A DNA stretch of 40,481 bases from Streptomyces diastatochromogenes (lineage in GTDB: Bacteria > Actinomycetota > Actinomycetes > Streptomycetales > Streptomycetaceae), in contig NZ_MCGQ01000018.1 of the NCBI RefSeq assembly GCF_002242805.1, forward strand, positions 1 to 40,481, given 5' to 3'. The notes under the pieces were generated by a model. That model was not told the DNA's origin and ran no database searches. It saw only the letters and a list, made by a program, of their open reading frames with translations. Below, piece by piece: positions 7,847-16,311 of this stretch (within the stretch, counting starts at the first letter, position 1; every line of letters begins with the position of its first letter). The position numbers and the translations under genes are program-made.

Positions 7847-10663
7847 CGCGGCGAAGCCGCCCGCCGCGTCCAGCCCGAACCGTCCGTGGAGTGGCGGCGG
7901 TGGGTCGCCGCCGGTGACGCGCAACAGGCCCTCCCAGGCCTCGGAGTCGCCGGCGTCGACGCCCGTGCGATAGCACCGCTCCGCGCGCCGCCGGTCACCG
8001 GCCTCTTCGTGCAGGCGGCCCAGCGCGGTCCACGCGGCCGTGTCGCCCGCGTCGGCCGCCTCGCGGTAGGCCACCTCGGCGCCCGGCCCGTCGCCGCGGT
8101 CCTCCCTGACCTGCCCCAGAGCGGACCAGACTCCCGAGCCGCCCGCGGCGACGGCCGCCCGGACGGCGCGCAGGGAGCCCTCCCGGTCGCCCGCACGCTC
8201 CCGGATCCGGGCGAGCGTGGCCCAGGTGTCCCCGGAGCCGTGCTCGGCGGCCTCGTCGGCGGCGCGTTCGGCTCCTTCGGTGTCGCCGGTCCGCTCCCGG
8301 ATCCGGGCGAGCGCGATCCATGCCTCGGTGTCCCCGGCCCGGGCGGCCCGGGCCGCCGCGAGGTCGGCCGACGCGCTCTGTCCCGCTTCCTCCCGTACCC
8401 GGGCCAGGGTCCACCAGGCCTCGGCATGGCCGAACCGCGCGGCCCGTACGGCGGCCTCCTCGGCGCCCTCGGTGTCCCCGCTCTCCTCCCTGAGCAGCGC
8501 CAGATGGGCGAGCGCGCCGGTCGACCCGGCCGCGGCGGCCAGCCGGCAGGCGTGCTCGGCCGCGGCGGTCTCCCCCCGCTGCCGGTGGTACCGCATCAGT
8601 GCGCTCCACCCCTCTGCGTTCCCGAGTCCGGCGGCCCGCGTGGCCGCGGCTTCCGCGCCTTTCCGGTCCCCGGCCCGCCACCGGAGGTGCACCAGGGAGG
8701 ACCAGGCCGTGGGGACACCCGCGTCGGCGGCCTCCAGATAGGCGGTCTCGGCTTCGGCGTCGCGTCCCGTCCTGTCGTACCACCGCGCTCTGCCCATCCA
8801 GCCCCAGGGGTCCCCGGCCGTCACCGCACGGGTGTACGCCGCGAGCGCGCCGGCCTCGTCACCCGTCCGCTCACGCCGCCGGGCCAGCGCCAGCCACGGC
8901 CGGGTATGCCCCTGCTCCGCCGCGGCCACGGCGGCTTCCTCGGCGCCCGCCCGGTCACCGACGTACTCGCGCAGCCGGGCGAGGAAGTCCCACGCCGAGG
9001 GCTCGCCCGCCAGCGCTGCCCGTTCATGGGCCCGCAGTGCTCCGGCGCCGTCGTCATGGCCCTCGCGCACCCCGGCCAGCACGGCCCAGGCCCACCCGCT
9101 GTCCGCGGCCACCGACTCCGCCGCCGCCCGGTCGCCGGCCTCCTCCCACAGCAGCGCCAGTGCGGGCCGGGCGTCGGCTCCCCGGTCGAGGGCGCGCCGG
9201 TAGAGCCGTAGCGCGTGTCCGTGGCGGCAGCGCGCACGCGCCTCCCCGCCCATGGCGTACAGGTCGTCCGCGGTACGGCCGTGGGCCTCGGCCGCCTCCC
9301 ACAGTTCGGCGGGTGGGGCGAGGTGGGCGCGGGCGCGGCGCACGCTCTGGTCGAGGTAGTCGGCGGGGTGGTAGCCGTCGGCTGCGCCCACGCCCGGTGC
9401 GACCCGGTCGGGGACCAGGGCGGGCAGCCGGCCGCCGTCGGCGGAGCTGAGCGCGTGGACGGCGGCCGCGAACCACTCGGTGTCCCCGGTGACGCGGGCC
9501 GTGGACGGGAGGTAGCCGACGACGGCCGCCGCGAGCAGTTCGGGCGACAGCGCGGCCGCGTGGCCGAGGCGCCGCGCGTCGACGGCCGCCGTGACGATCG
9601 CGTGCTCGATCTCGGAGAAGGCGTTGCCCGGTCCCATCTCGTACTGCCGTACCAGCTCCGGACCACCGGTCAACTGCTGGATGACCCGCGCCGGTTCACC
9701 GGCCGCCGCCAGCGCCGCCCGCAGCCGCGGGTCGTGCGCGGCCGCCTTCCTGGCCCGGCCCAGGCTGCCGCCGAGGTGGTCCGGGACGAGGATCTCGGCG
9801 TGGTGGGCGCGCAGCAGGGCACGGGCGTGGAAGTGGTCGTCGCCGCCCGGGGCCGCGATACGGCGCGCGTACTCGGGCCACATGCTGCCGAGGACGGCGA
9901 GTGGGGCCGTCCGGCCGAGGAGGCCGGCCAGGGACTCGGCCACGTCCTCGCCGGCGGGTCCGGTCAGGTAGCGCTGTGTCTCGTTCAGCCAGATCACCGA
10001 TCCGGCGTCCACCGCGTCGCCCGCGACCCAGTCGAGGAGTTCGCGCGGACCGGACGGGAACAGGACGGGCCAGTCGGGCAGTTCAATGCGCACGGCCTCG
10101 AAGGCCGACCGGGTCTTGCCGGTCGACGACTGGCCGACGAGCACGGCCAGTACCGCCTCGCCGCCCCTGGCACACCGCAGGCGCTCACGCACCGTCTCGT
10201 CGTGGGTCCGCTCGATGTACGGGGTGAGCCGGTCGAAGCCGGCGCCGTCCACGTCCACCGCGTGGTGCACACCGAGCCGGGCGGCGCCCCACGCCTCGGC
10301 GGTGCGCGGGGGCGGCCCGGGGCGCTCCTTCGCCTCGATCCACAACTCCCGTATCCGTACGACCGTTTCGGCCGGGTCGCGGTCCATGAGGCGGGCCAGC
10401 ACCGCGGTGACCGACTCGGCGTCGTGCAGGCCGGGGAGTTTCGCACCGGTGAGGAGTCGCCCCACGGTGTCCCGGCTCGGGGCGCCGGGCAGGGAGTCGT
10501 CGAGGGCGGCCGTCTCCGCGATCCGGTCCAGGCTGGGCGTGCCGGCGGACAGGTACAGCCGGTACAGATACCGCTTGAACTCCCGCAACGCTCCCGGCGG
10601 CAGCCGCGGCGGCGCCACCGGGCGGGGTTTGCGTCCTGCGCCGCCGCTCTCGTCGCTACTCAT
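7799..10663 (-). CDS. HTH / P-loop NTPase / TPR-like repeat protein (STAND-like)
   Basis: A 954-residue three-part protein. Residues about 22-110 are a helical HTH-like segment of the actinobacterial XRE-related kind (GTPSLDRIAE, then SRDTVGRLL). Residues about 165-450 are a P-loop domain with Walker A GQSSTGKT (177-184) and a Walker-B-like VIWLNETQ (223-230), with Asn-Glu where Asp-Asp/Glu is usual. From about 490 to 930 run about a dozen repeats of roughly 34 residues (pattern W..LA.IRE..GD..GAE.AA..AA..G), TPR/Sel1-like. This resembles STAND signalling NTPases, in which repeats sense a ligand; no toxic effector domain is visible. The ATG at 10663 begins MSSDES. It is divergent from the small membrane gene and convergent, with a 48-bp overlap, with the permease. 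Confidence 0.8.
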   Translation of the reverse strand: MSSDESGGAGRKPRPVAPPRLPPGALREFKRYLYRLYLSAGTPSLDRIAETAALDDSLPGAPSRDTVGRLLTGAKLPGLHDAESVTAVLARLMDRDPAETVVRIRELWIEAKERPGPPPRTAEAWGAARLGVHHAVDVDGAGFDRLTPYIERTHDETVRERLRCARGGEAVLAVLVGQSSTGKTRSAFEAVRIELPDWPVLFPSGPRELLDWVAGDAVDAGSVIWLNETQRYLTGPAGEDVAESLAGLLGRTAPLAVLGSMWPEYARRIAAPGGDDHFHARALLRAHHAEILVPDHLGGSLGRARKAAAHDPRLRAALAAAGEPARVIQQLTGGPELVRQYEMGPGNAFSEIEHAIVTAAVDARRLGHAAALSPELLAAAVVGYLPSTARVTGDTEWFAAAVHALSSADGGRLPALVPDRVAPGVGAADGYHPADYLDQSVRRARAHLAPPAELWEAAEAHGRTADDLYAMGGEARARCRHGHALRLYRRALDRGADARPALALLWEEAGDRAAAESVAADSGWAWAVLAGVREGHDDGAGALRAHERAALAGEPSAWDFLARLREYVGDRAGAEEAAVAAAEQGHTRPWLALARRRERTGDEAGALAAYTRAVTAGDPWGWMGRARWYDRTGRDAEAETAYLEAADAGVPTAWSSLVHLRWRAGDRKGAEAAATRAAGLGNAEGWSALMRYHRQRGETAAAEHACRLAAAAGSTGALAHLALLREESGDTEGAEEAAVRAARFGHAEAWWTLARVREEAGQSASADLAAARAARAGDTEAWIALARIRERTGDTEGAERAADEAAEHGSGDTWATLARIRERAGDREGSLRAVRAAVAAGGSGVWSALGQVREDRGDGPGAEVAYREAADAGDTAAWTALGRLHEEAGDRRRAERCYRTGVDAGDSEAWEGLLRVTGGDPPPPLHGRFGLDAAGGFAASLSGHGHAVRLGDGG

Positions 10664-10801
10664 CGCCCCGTTCCCCGTCCGGGCGGCGTCCCGGCGGCCT
10701 CTCGTCGCCACCGGTCGTCGACCGCTCGCAGGCAGCCATCCTCTGATCAACGACGGCGCCTCGTCCAGTCGGCGCCGCGATTCCCGCTCGTGGAGGCTCG
10801 G

Positions 10802-10987
10802 TTGATCCCCTTTCCCGTTCCGTCGGCCGCCCTGCGTGCCCTGCTGGTGCTGCCCCTGCTGCTGGCCACACTCGCCTGTCTGCCGGCGCTCGTCGTGCTG
10901 CCGTTCCTGCGGAACGGAGGCGCACGGACCGAGCGAATCGTGCGCCAGCTCGTCGCCTGGACACGTACGTTGGTCATGTCGCTGTGA
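10802..10987 (+). CDS. 61-residue small hydrophobic membrane protein
   Basis: Unrecognised. The TTG at 10802 is preceded by GGAGG (10792-10796) at 5-nt spacing; an in-frame GTG at 10790 overlaps that site. The product has one strongly hydrophobic segment at about residues 11-37 (leucine, valine and alanine rich), then a basic tail with four Arg. It ends 15 bp before the STAS gene on the same strand, so the two are probably co-transcribed. No family is recognised; it could be a membrane partner of the STAS protein, which is inference from position only. Confidence 0.5.
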   Translation: MIPFPVPSAALRALLVLPLLLATLACLPALVVLPFLRNGGARTERIVRQLVAWTRTLVMSL

Positions 10988-11002
10988 GACAGGGAGTAGC
11001 CC

Positions 11003-11413
11003 GTGGAACCGATCGTCGACGGCCGCCTGAGCATCGTGTACGAGCACGTCTCCGCCTCGGTCACCGTGGTGACGCTTGCGGGCGAACTGGATGTGTACAC
11101 ATGCGTGACCCTGCGGGAGGTCCTGGTCGGCCTGATCAACGACGGGCGCTTCCTGCTGGCCATCGACATGCGGGAGGTCGACTTCATCGAAAGCCCCGGC
11201 ACCGGGGTCCTCGTCGGCGCTCTCAAGCGCCTGCGCGCGCACGGCGGCCACTTGGCCCTGAGCGGAGCCCAGGGGCAGGTCCGGAAGCACTTCCGCATCA
11301 CGAGGCTGGACAGGATCTTCCCGATCCACCCGACGGCCCTGGCGGCGGAGGAGTCCCTGTCCGCACCGGCCCTGGACCACCGCACCGCCAGGACCGCCGC
11401 CCCGGCCCGCTGA
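11003..11413 (+). CDS. STAS domain anti-sigma factor antagonist (BldG-like)
   Basis: A 136-residue single STAS domain of the SpoIIAA/BldG type, expected to bind an anti-sigma kinase and release a sigma factor when unphosphorylated. The core motif is FIESPGTGVLVGALKR. Against the usual D-S-S/T-G the first Ser is kept (S64), but the next position is Pro65. If phosphorylation occurs it would have to be on S64 (as at BldG Ser57) or on T67. Residues 110-136 are a variable Ala/Pro/Arg tail. The GTG at 11003 has AGGGAG 6 nt upstream. No anti-sigma kinase gene is nearby. It converges on the SGNH esterase gene with a 10-bp gap. Confidence 0.85.
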   Translation: MEPIVDGRLSIVYEHVSASVTVVTLAGELDVYTCVTLREVLVGLINDGRFLLAIDMREVDFIESPGTGVLVGALKRLRAHGGHLALSGAQGQVRKHFRITRLDRIFPIHPTALAAEESLSAPALDHRTARTAAPAR

Positions 11414-11423
11414 ACTGCTCACC

Positions 11424-12749
11424 TCACCGCCGGAACAGCCTCTCGGGAACCGCCCCCGCCAGCACCCCGTACCCCTTCGGGTTGAGATGCAGCCCGTCCC
11501 CGACCTGGAGGTCGGGCAGCAGTCGGCTCGGCTGGGCCGGGTCCCGTACGGCCCGGTCGAAGTCGATCACCGCGTCGAAGTGGCCGGGGGTGCGGATCCA
11601 GGTGTTCACGCGCTGTCGGGACGCCTCCCGCTCCCCCGCCGGGTCGTCGTAGGGGGTGTTGCCCCCGAACGGCGTCAGGGTCGCACCGTAGACGCGGATG
11701 CCCTGGGCGTGGGCGCGGACCACGATCTGCCGGTAACCGGCGATCAGGTCGTCGGTGACCGCGCGCTGGGCCTCGGGGGTGGCGGCGGCGGTGCCGATGT
11801 CGTTCACGCCCTCGAAGAGGATCAGCCAGGAGACCCCGCTGCGGGAGAGGACGTCACGGTCGAGGCGGGCCAGGACGTTGGGGCCGAGCCCGTCGTTGAG
11901 GACCCGGTTGCCGCCGGCGGCCTGGTTGAGGACGGCGATGTCCGAGGTGGCGGCGCGGTTCCGGAGCCGGTCGAAGAACTGGTCCGGCCAGCGGTCGTTG
12001 CCGTTGGTGGTGGAGCCGCGGCCGTCGGTGAGCGAGTCGCCCACGACGGCCACCGCCTCGATGCCGCCGGGCGCGAGCACCTCGACGTCGCTGAGCAGAT
12101 ACCAGTGGTTGACCGGGGTCGCGTCCGGGAGGTCGTCGTCCCGGGTGTGGTCGCCGTGCAGCAGGTACGAGGTGGTGCGCGAGCCCGGGTGCGAGGTGAG
12201 CGCCAGCGACGGCTGGCCCTGTGCGGTGTACGCCGTCACGGTCAGGTCGGATCCGGCGCGCAGGTCGAAGTCGAGCGGGTCCGAGACCAGTTGGGCACCG
12301 ACGGGGACGGTGGCCGCGTCCCGCCCGGCGAAGGTGACCCGTCGCAGGCTGTCCGGCTCGATCGCGCTGACGCCGGCCTGTCCGCCGCTCGGCAGCGCCA
12401 CGGTCACGGCGGTCAGCGGCAGCGGGGTGTCGCCGTAGGCGTTGGAGAGCCGCAGCCGGATGCGGTGGCCGCCGGTGGTGACGCGGACGGTCTGCCGCAG
12501 TGTGGTGTCGGTCAGCACCGACTTGTCACCGGTGAAGGGCGCGGGCGGCAGGTTCGCCGGCTCGGTCAGCTGCGGCATCCCGGTCCAGGTGTTCACCCAG
12601 TGCCGGCCTGTGGCCGAAGTGGCCATGGGGCGGGCCGAGTTCGTCCTGTCCAGCAGTGCCCTGAGCGCCGAGGACGTCACGACCAGGGTGAGCACGAGGA
12701 CGCAGGTGGTGAGCAGGGTGGCGAGCGGGGCTCTGCTGGGTGGCTTCAT
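11424..12749 (-). CDS. Secreted SGNH/GDSL hydrolase (esterase)
   Basis: A 441-residue SGNH hydrolase with an N-terminal signal anchor or signal peptide (about 8-32). A beta-sandwich-like domain (about 48-225) precedes the catalytic domain. Catalytic blocks: GDSLTDG (S239), GGN (279-281), GVND (N316) and DGLH (D418, H421), so the Ser-Asp-His set is intact. Such enzymes deacetylate plant cell-wall polysaccharides or cleave other esters. The ATG at 12749 is preferred because it starts directly before the signal sequence and has GGAGAAGGG upstream. It lies 23 bp after the CBM2 esterase gene on the same strand and probably shares its transcript. Confidence 0.85.
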   Translation of the reverse strand: MKPPSRAPLATLLTTCVLVLTLVVTSSALRALLDRTNSARPMATSATGRHWVNTWTGMPQLTEPANLPPAPFTGDKSVLTDTTLRQTVRVTTGGHRIRLRLSNAYGDTPLPLTAVTVALPSGGQAGVSAIEPDSLRRVTFAGRDAATVPVGAQLVSDPLDFDLRAGSDLTVTAYTAQGQPSLALTSHPGSRTTSYLLHGDHTRDDDLPDATPVNHWYLLSDVEVLAPGGIEAVAVVGDSLTDGRGSTTNGNDRWPDQFFDRLRNRAATSDIAVLNQAAGGNRVLNDGLGPNVLARLDRDVLSRSGVSWLILFEGVNDIGTAAATPEAQRAVTDDLIAGYRQIVVRAHAQGIRVYGATLTPFGGNTPYDDPAGEREASRQRVNTWIRTPGHFDAVIDFDRAVRDPAQPSRLLPDLQVGDGLHLNPKGYGVLAGAVPERLFRR

Positions 12750-12772
12750 GGGCGCCCTTCTCCGTGGTTGCG

Positions 12773-14098
12773 TCAACCGACCGTGCATTCCGTGCCGTTG
12801 AGCGTGTAGGCGGTGGGTGCCGCGCTGTTGCCGGTGTGGGTGGCCTGGTAGCCGATACCGACACTCGCGTTCGGCGCGAGCGTGCCGTTGTACGAGAGGC
12901 CGGTCGCCGTCACCGCACCGGAGGACGGGCTGTACGTGGCGTTCCAGCCACTGGTGATGGTCTGGCCGGCCGGCAGGGTGAAGTCCAGTTTCCAGCCGCT
13001 GATCGTCGTCGTGCCGGTGTTGGTGATGGTGACGGAGGCGGTCAGGCCGGTGTTCCAGGCGTTGGTGGTGACCGTCACCTTGCAGGCGCCGGCGGGAGGT
13101 TGGGGCGCGGGGCCGTCGCCGCCGAGGCCGAAGAAGGCGAGGGCGCGGGAGGCCATGCCGTAGGAGTAGAGGTTGTGCCCCACGCCCTGGAGGCTGATCG
13201 CCTCGACAGGTGCCCGGTCACCGGTGCCGCCGTAGCGGGTGCGGGTCCAGCCGGACTGGGGTGTGTCGGTGGCGGCGGGGGTCTGGCCGACGCCGAGCAC
13301 ATCGGTCCACTGCTTCATCTCCTCGCCGAAGTTGGGATAGCGCAGCGTGTCGTCGGCGGTGCCGTGCCACAGCTGCATCCGCGGCCGGGGGCCGGTGTAT
13401 CCGGGGTAGGCGGCGCGCACCAGGTCGCCCCACTCCCGCGGGGTGTGGGTGACGGTGCCGCCGGAGCAGGCGCTGTTCCACTCGGAGCCGTCGGTGGTGG
13501 CGAAGCAGCCGAAGGGCACGCCGGAGAAGGCGGCGCCCGCGGCGAACACGTCGGGGTAGTCGCCGAGCAGGACGTTCGTCATCATCGCGCCGGAGGAGAT
13601 GCCGGTGACGAAGATCCGGCCGGTGTCGGCCGCGTAGGTGTGGGTCACCCAGTCGACCATCGACCTGATGCCGACCGGGTCGCTGCCGCCGCCGCGGCGC
13701 AGCGCCTGCGGCGAGGAGACGTCGAAGCACTTGCCGGCGCGGGTCACCGACGGGTACACGACGACGAACCCGTACTGGTCGGCCAGGGAGGCCCACTCGG
13801 TGCCGGAGTACATCGCCGGCCCCGAGCCCGTGCAGTAGTGGGCGGCCACCACGACCGCCGGATGCGCGGTGACGCCGCTCGGGACGTACACGTACATCTG
13901 CAGGTTGCTGGGGTTGTCGCCGAAGCCGGTGACCTCGGTGAGGGTGGCCGTGGGGACGGCCTCGGTGCGGGCGGCGGCCGGGGGTGCGGCCAGGGTCAGC
14001 GCCGCGAGCAGGGGCAGCAGCGCTCCGAGGAGTGCGAGCAGCGCCGAACGCAGCGGTGTTCTCTGGCGATTGGGGGTGTCGCCGGCTGTGGGGGGCAC
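12773..14098 (-). CDS. Secreted CE1/PHB-depolymerase-type esterase with CBM2 (acetyl xylan or feruloyl esterase-like)
   Basis: A 441-residue secreted enzyme. A basic N-terminus and hydrophobic core (about 18-38) ending in AAPPAAA form a signal peptide. Residues about 48-325 are an alpha/beta-hydrolase of the PHB depolymerase/CE1 type with nucleophile S168 in GISSG, Asp in HGTADD (D249) and H308 in GVGHN. After a short Pro/Ala linker, 338-441 is a family 2 carbohydrate-binding module with Trp348, 369 and 385, which bind cellulose or xylan. It is likely to remove acetyl or feruloyl groups from hemicellulose. The GTG at 14098 with AAGGGA upstream fits the signal peptide. A CebR-like box lies 81-94 bp upstream of the start. 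Confidence 0.85.
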   Translation of the reverse strand: MPPTAGDTPNRQRTPLRSALLALLGALLPLLAALTLAAPPAAARTEAVPTATLTEVTGFGDNPSNLQMYVYVPSGVTAHPAVVVAAHYCTGSGPAMYSGTEWASLADQYGFVVVYPSVTRAGKCFDVSSPQALRRGGGSDPVGIRSMVDWVTHTYAADTGRIFVTGISSGAMMTNVLLGDYPDVFAAGAAFSGVPFGCFATTDGSEWNSACSGGTVTHTPREWGDLVRAAYPGYTGPRPRMQLWHGTADDTLRYPNFGEEMKQWTDVLGVGQTPAATDTPQSGWTRTRYGGTGDRAPVEAISLQGVGHNLYSYGMASRALAFFGLGGDGPAPQPPAGACKVTVTTNAWNTGLTASVTITNTGTTTISGWKLDFTLPAGQTITSGWNATYSPSSGAVTATGLSYNGTLAPNASVGIGYQATHTGNSAAPTAYTLNGTECTVG

Positions 14099-14178
14099 GT
14101 CGTTCGTCCCTTCTGATCGCGGCTCGTGCGGCGTCGTGCGGGGGAACTTCCGGCATCGTGGCATGGACATGCGCGCCA

Positions 14179-14192
14179 TGGAAGCGCTCCCA
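14179..14192. promoter_or_regulatory. CebR-like operator TGGAAGCGCTCCCA
   Basis: Differs at one base from the 14-bp CebR palindrome TGGGAGCGCTCCCA, the cello-oligosaccharide-responsive repressor site of streptomycetes. It lies in the divergent region between the CE1 esterase and the pectate lyases, nearer the esterase start. Confidence 0.65.
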
Positions 14193-14232
14193 CACACTTG
14201 CCCGCCGACCGAAAACAGCCGTGCGCGAGGCG

Positions 14233-14261
14233 TTGACTAGAAAGCGCTTGCCCCCTACGGT
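14233..14261 (+). promoter_or_regulatory. Pectate lyase promoter with LacI-type operator in the spacer
   Basis: TTGACT (14233-14238), a 17-bp spacer and TACGGT (14256-14261) form a good sigma-70/HrdB-type promoter. The spacer contains GAAAGCGCTTGC (14240-14251), centred on AAGCGCTT, the core of LacI-family operators. A bound repressor would block polymerase directly. Predicted start about 14268, giving a 120-nt leader before the pectate lyase ATG. Confidence 0.7.
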
Positions 14262-14338
14262 CCGTTCATCAGCGTGACCGAGAGGATCTCGAATCAACCC
14301 CAACCGGTCACTCCACCCCCACAGGCGTTCCAGATGGC

Positions 14339-14355
14339 GTACGTCGTTCACGTAC
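14339..14355 (+). promoter_or_regulatory. Inverted repeat GTACGT-CGTTC-ACGTAC in the pectate lyase leader
   Basis: A perfect 6-5-6 dyad 33 bp before the ATG at 14389, downstream of the predicted transcription start. It could form a small leader hairpin or be a further repressor site. Confidence 0.4.
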
Positions 14356-14388
14356 ACAACCAACCCCCACTGGAAGGGACGCACCCGC

Positions 14389-15345
14389 ATGCGAACACAA
14401 CGACTCATCGCGCCGGCGGCCGCCGCCGTGGCCCTCGGCGCCGCCGCCGCACTCGTGTCACCCCAGGCCGCCGGGGCGGCCGCCGCCTCGCCCGTCGGGT
14501 TCGGCGCCGGGACGACCGGCGGCGGCAGCGCCACGGCGGTGACCGTCTCCACCCTGGACGCCTTCAAGGCGGCCGTGGCCGGCGGTTCGGCGAAGGTGGT
14601 GAAGGTCAACGGCCTGATCTCGCTCAGCGGTCAGGTCGACATCGGCTCCAACACCACGGTCCTGGGCGTCGGTTCGTCCTCCGGCTTCACCGGCGGCGGA
14701 CTGCGCCTGAAGAAGGTCGCCAACGTCGTCATCCGCAACCTGAACATCAGCAAGGCCGTCAAGACCGACGCGATCACCGTGCAGGGCTCGACGAAGGTGT
14801 GGATCGACCACAACTCCCTGTCCTCGGACCGTGATCACGGCAAGGACCACTACGACGGCCTGGTCGACATCACGCACGCGTCCGACTACGTGACCGTCTC
14901 CTGGAACACCTTCAAGGACCACTACAAGGGCTCGCTCGTCGGCCACAGCGACAACAACGCGAGCGAGGACACCGGGCATCTGCGGGTGACGTACCACCAC
15001 AACTGGTTCGACAACGTCAACTCCCGCATCCCCAGCCTGCGTTTCGGCACCGGGCACTTCTACGACAACTACGTCGTCGGCGCCGAGACCGCCGTGCACT
15101 CGCGGATGGGCGCGCAGATGCTGGTCGAGAACAACGTCTTCCGCGACACCCAGGTCGCCGTCACCACCAGCCGGGACAGCGACGTGGACGGCTACGCCAA
15201 CCTGCGCGGCAACGACCTCGGCGGAGCCGCGACCGAGGTCTCGCGCACCGGCACCTTCACCAGCCCGCCCTACGGCTACACCGCCGAGCCCGCGTCCACC
15301 GTCGTGGCCTCGGTGACGGCCGGCGCGGGCGCCGGACGGATCTGA
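14389..15345 (+). CDS. Secreted pectate lyase, polysaccharide lyase family 1
   Basis: A 318-residue extracellular enzyme that cleaves polygalacturonate by beta-elimination, with calcium. The signal peptide spans about 1-33 (Ala-rich core). Family 1 beta-helix motifs seen: VWIDHN (137-142), the acidic calcium site around DGLVD (156-160), then YHHNWFDNVNSRIPSLRFG with the conserved Arg213 and Arg218 of the RxPxxR motif. GGAAGGGA lies about 10 nt before the ATG. It is followed after 31 bp by the family 3 lyase on the same strand, so the two lyases form an operon from the promoter at 14233. Confidence 0.92.
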   Translation: MRTQRLIAPAAAAVALGAAAALVSPQAAGAAAASPVGFGAGTTGGGSATAVTVSTLDAFKAAVAGGSAKVVKVNGLISLSGQVDIGSNTTVLGVGSSSGFTGGGLRLKKVANVVIRNLNISKAVKTDAITVQGSTKVWIDHNSLSSDRDHGKDHYDGLVDITHASDYVTVSWNTFKDHYKGSLVGHSDNNASEDTGHLRVTYHHNWFDNVNSRIPSLRFGTGHFYDNYVVGAETAVHSRMGAQMLVENNVFRDTQVAVTTSRDSDVDGYANLRGNDLGGAATEVSRTGTFTSPPYGYTAEPASTVVASVTAGAGAGRI

Positions 15346-15376
15346 CCACCCCCACTCGGAGGAAGGCATTCGGGAC

Positions 15377-16180
15377 ATGACCTCACGAGCACCCTCGCGC
15401 ACCGGATCCGTGCGCGCCCTGCTGGGCGGACTCGCCGCCCTCGGCCTCTCGGTTGGCATGATCATGACTGACGGAGCCACGGCGAACGCCGCGACCTGGC
15501 CCACGGCCAACGGCAGTCAGGCGGTCACCGCCACCATCCCGGTCTCCGGCACCAAGGACTACGGGATGAAGCGCCTCTACGGCTCCGGGGACCTCGGCAC
15601 CGGCGGCCAGAACGAGGACCAGGACCCGCTCCTCGAACTCGCCCCCGGCGCGGTCCTGAAGAACGTCATCATCGGCGCCCCGGCCGCCGACGGCATCCAC
15701 TGCCTCGGCAGCTGCACACTGCAGAACGTCTGGTGGGAGGACGTCGGCGAGGACGCGGCCACCTTCCTCGGCTCCTCGTCCTCCAACGTCTACACCGTCA
15801 GCGGCGGCGGGGCGAAGGAGGCCAGCGACAAGGTGTTCCAGTTCAACGGCGCCGGAACGCTGAACGTCTCCAATTTCGCGGTGCAGAACTTCGGCACCTT
15901 CGCCCGCTCGTGCGGCAACTGCAAGACGCAGTACAAGCGCACGATCAACCTCAACTCCATCGAGGCGACCTACAAGGGCAACAAGCTCGTCGGCATCAAC
16001 ACCAACTACGGCGACAGCGCGACCCTGAAGAACATCACCATCGTCGGCGACTCCAGCAAGAAGATCGTTCCGTGCCAGAAGTACGTCGGCAACAACACCG
16101 GCAAGGAACCGACCACCAACGGCTCGGGTCCTGACGGGACTTACTGCAAGTACGCGTCGTCGGACATCACCTACAAGTAG
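15377..16180 (+). CDS. Secreted pectate lyase, polysaccharide lyase family 3
   Basis: A 267-residue secreted protein; the signal peptide spans about 1-39 and ends in ATANAA. The mature part is a family 3 pectate lyase with the conserved core DGIHCLGSCTLQNVWWEDVG (about 106-125), the EDAATF segment, a Cys-rich SCGNCKTQYKR and a C-terminal Cys pair. It is calcium-dependent and acts on low-methyl or de-esterified pectin, complementing the preceding PL1 enzyme. GGAGGAAGG precedes the ATG. Lysines 139 and 142-type positions of the family active site were not checked residue by residue. A strong hairpin follows the stop. Confidence 0.92.
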   Translation: MTSRAPSRTGSVRALLGGLAALGLSVGMIMTDGATANAATWPTANGSQAVTATIPVSGTKDYGMKRLYGSGDLGTGGQNEDQDPLLELAPGAVLKNVIIGAPAADGIHCLGSCTLQNVWWEDVGEDAATFLGSSSSNVYTVSGGGAKEASDKVFQFNGAGTLNVSNFAVQNFGTFARSCGNCKTQYKRTINLNSIEATYKGNKLVGINTNYGDSATLKNITIVGDSSKKIVPCQKYVGNNTGKEPTTNGSGPDGTYCKYASSDITYK

Positions 16181-16188
16181 GCACCCGG

Positions 16189-16217
16189 GGGTCGTCGTCC
16201 GGCGCGGACGGCGACCC
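16189..16217 (+). terminator. Hairpin after the pectate lyase operon
   Basis: Twelve-base arms (16189-16200 and 16206-16217) with one mismatch (a G-U pair in RNA) around a 5-nt loop, 9 bp after the PL3 stop. There is no U tract, as is usual in this group. It sits between convergent genes and may stop transcripts from both sides. Confidence 0.65.
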
Positions 16218-16311
16218 TCAGCTCCTGTGTGCCAGGCCGGTCACACCTCGGGGGTGGCGTTCGCCTCCGTTGCGAGCCGCGCCCGCAGGGCCGACCTTGC
16301 CGAGATCGCGC

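Noticed and set aside
9215..10801. Long plus-strand open frame opposite the TPR gene
   Set aside because: Antisense shadow of a GC-rich gene; only its last 61 codons, beyond the TPR start, have a ribosome site and a sensible peptide.
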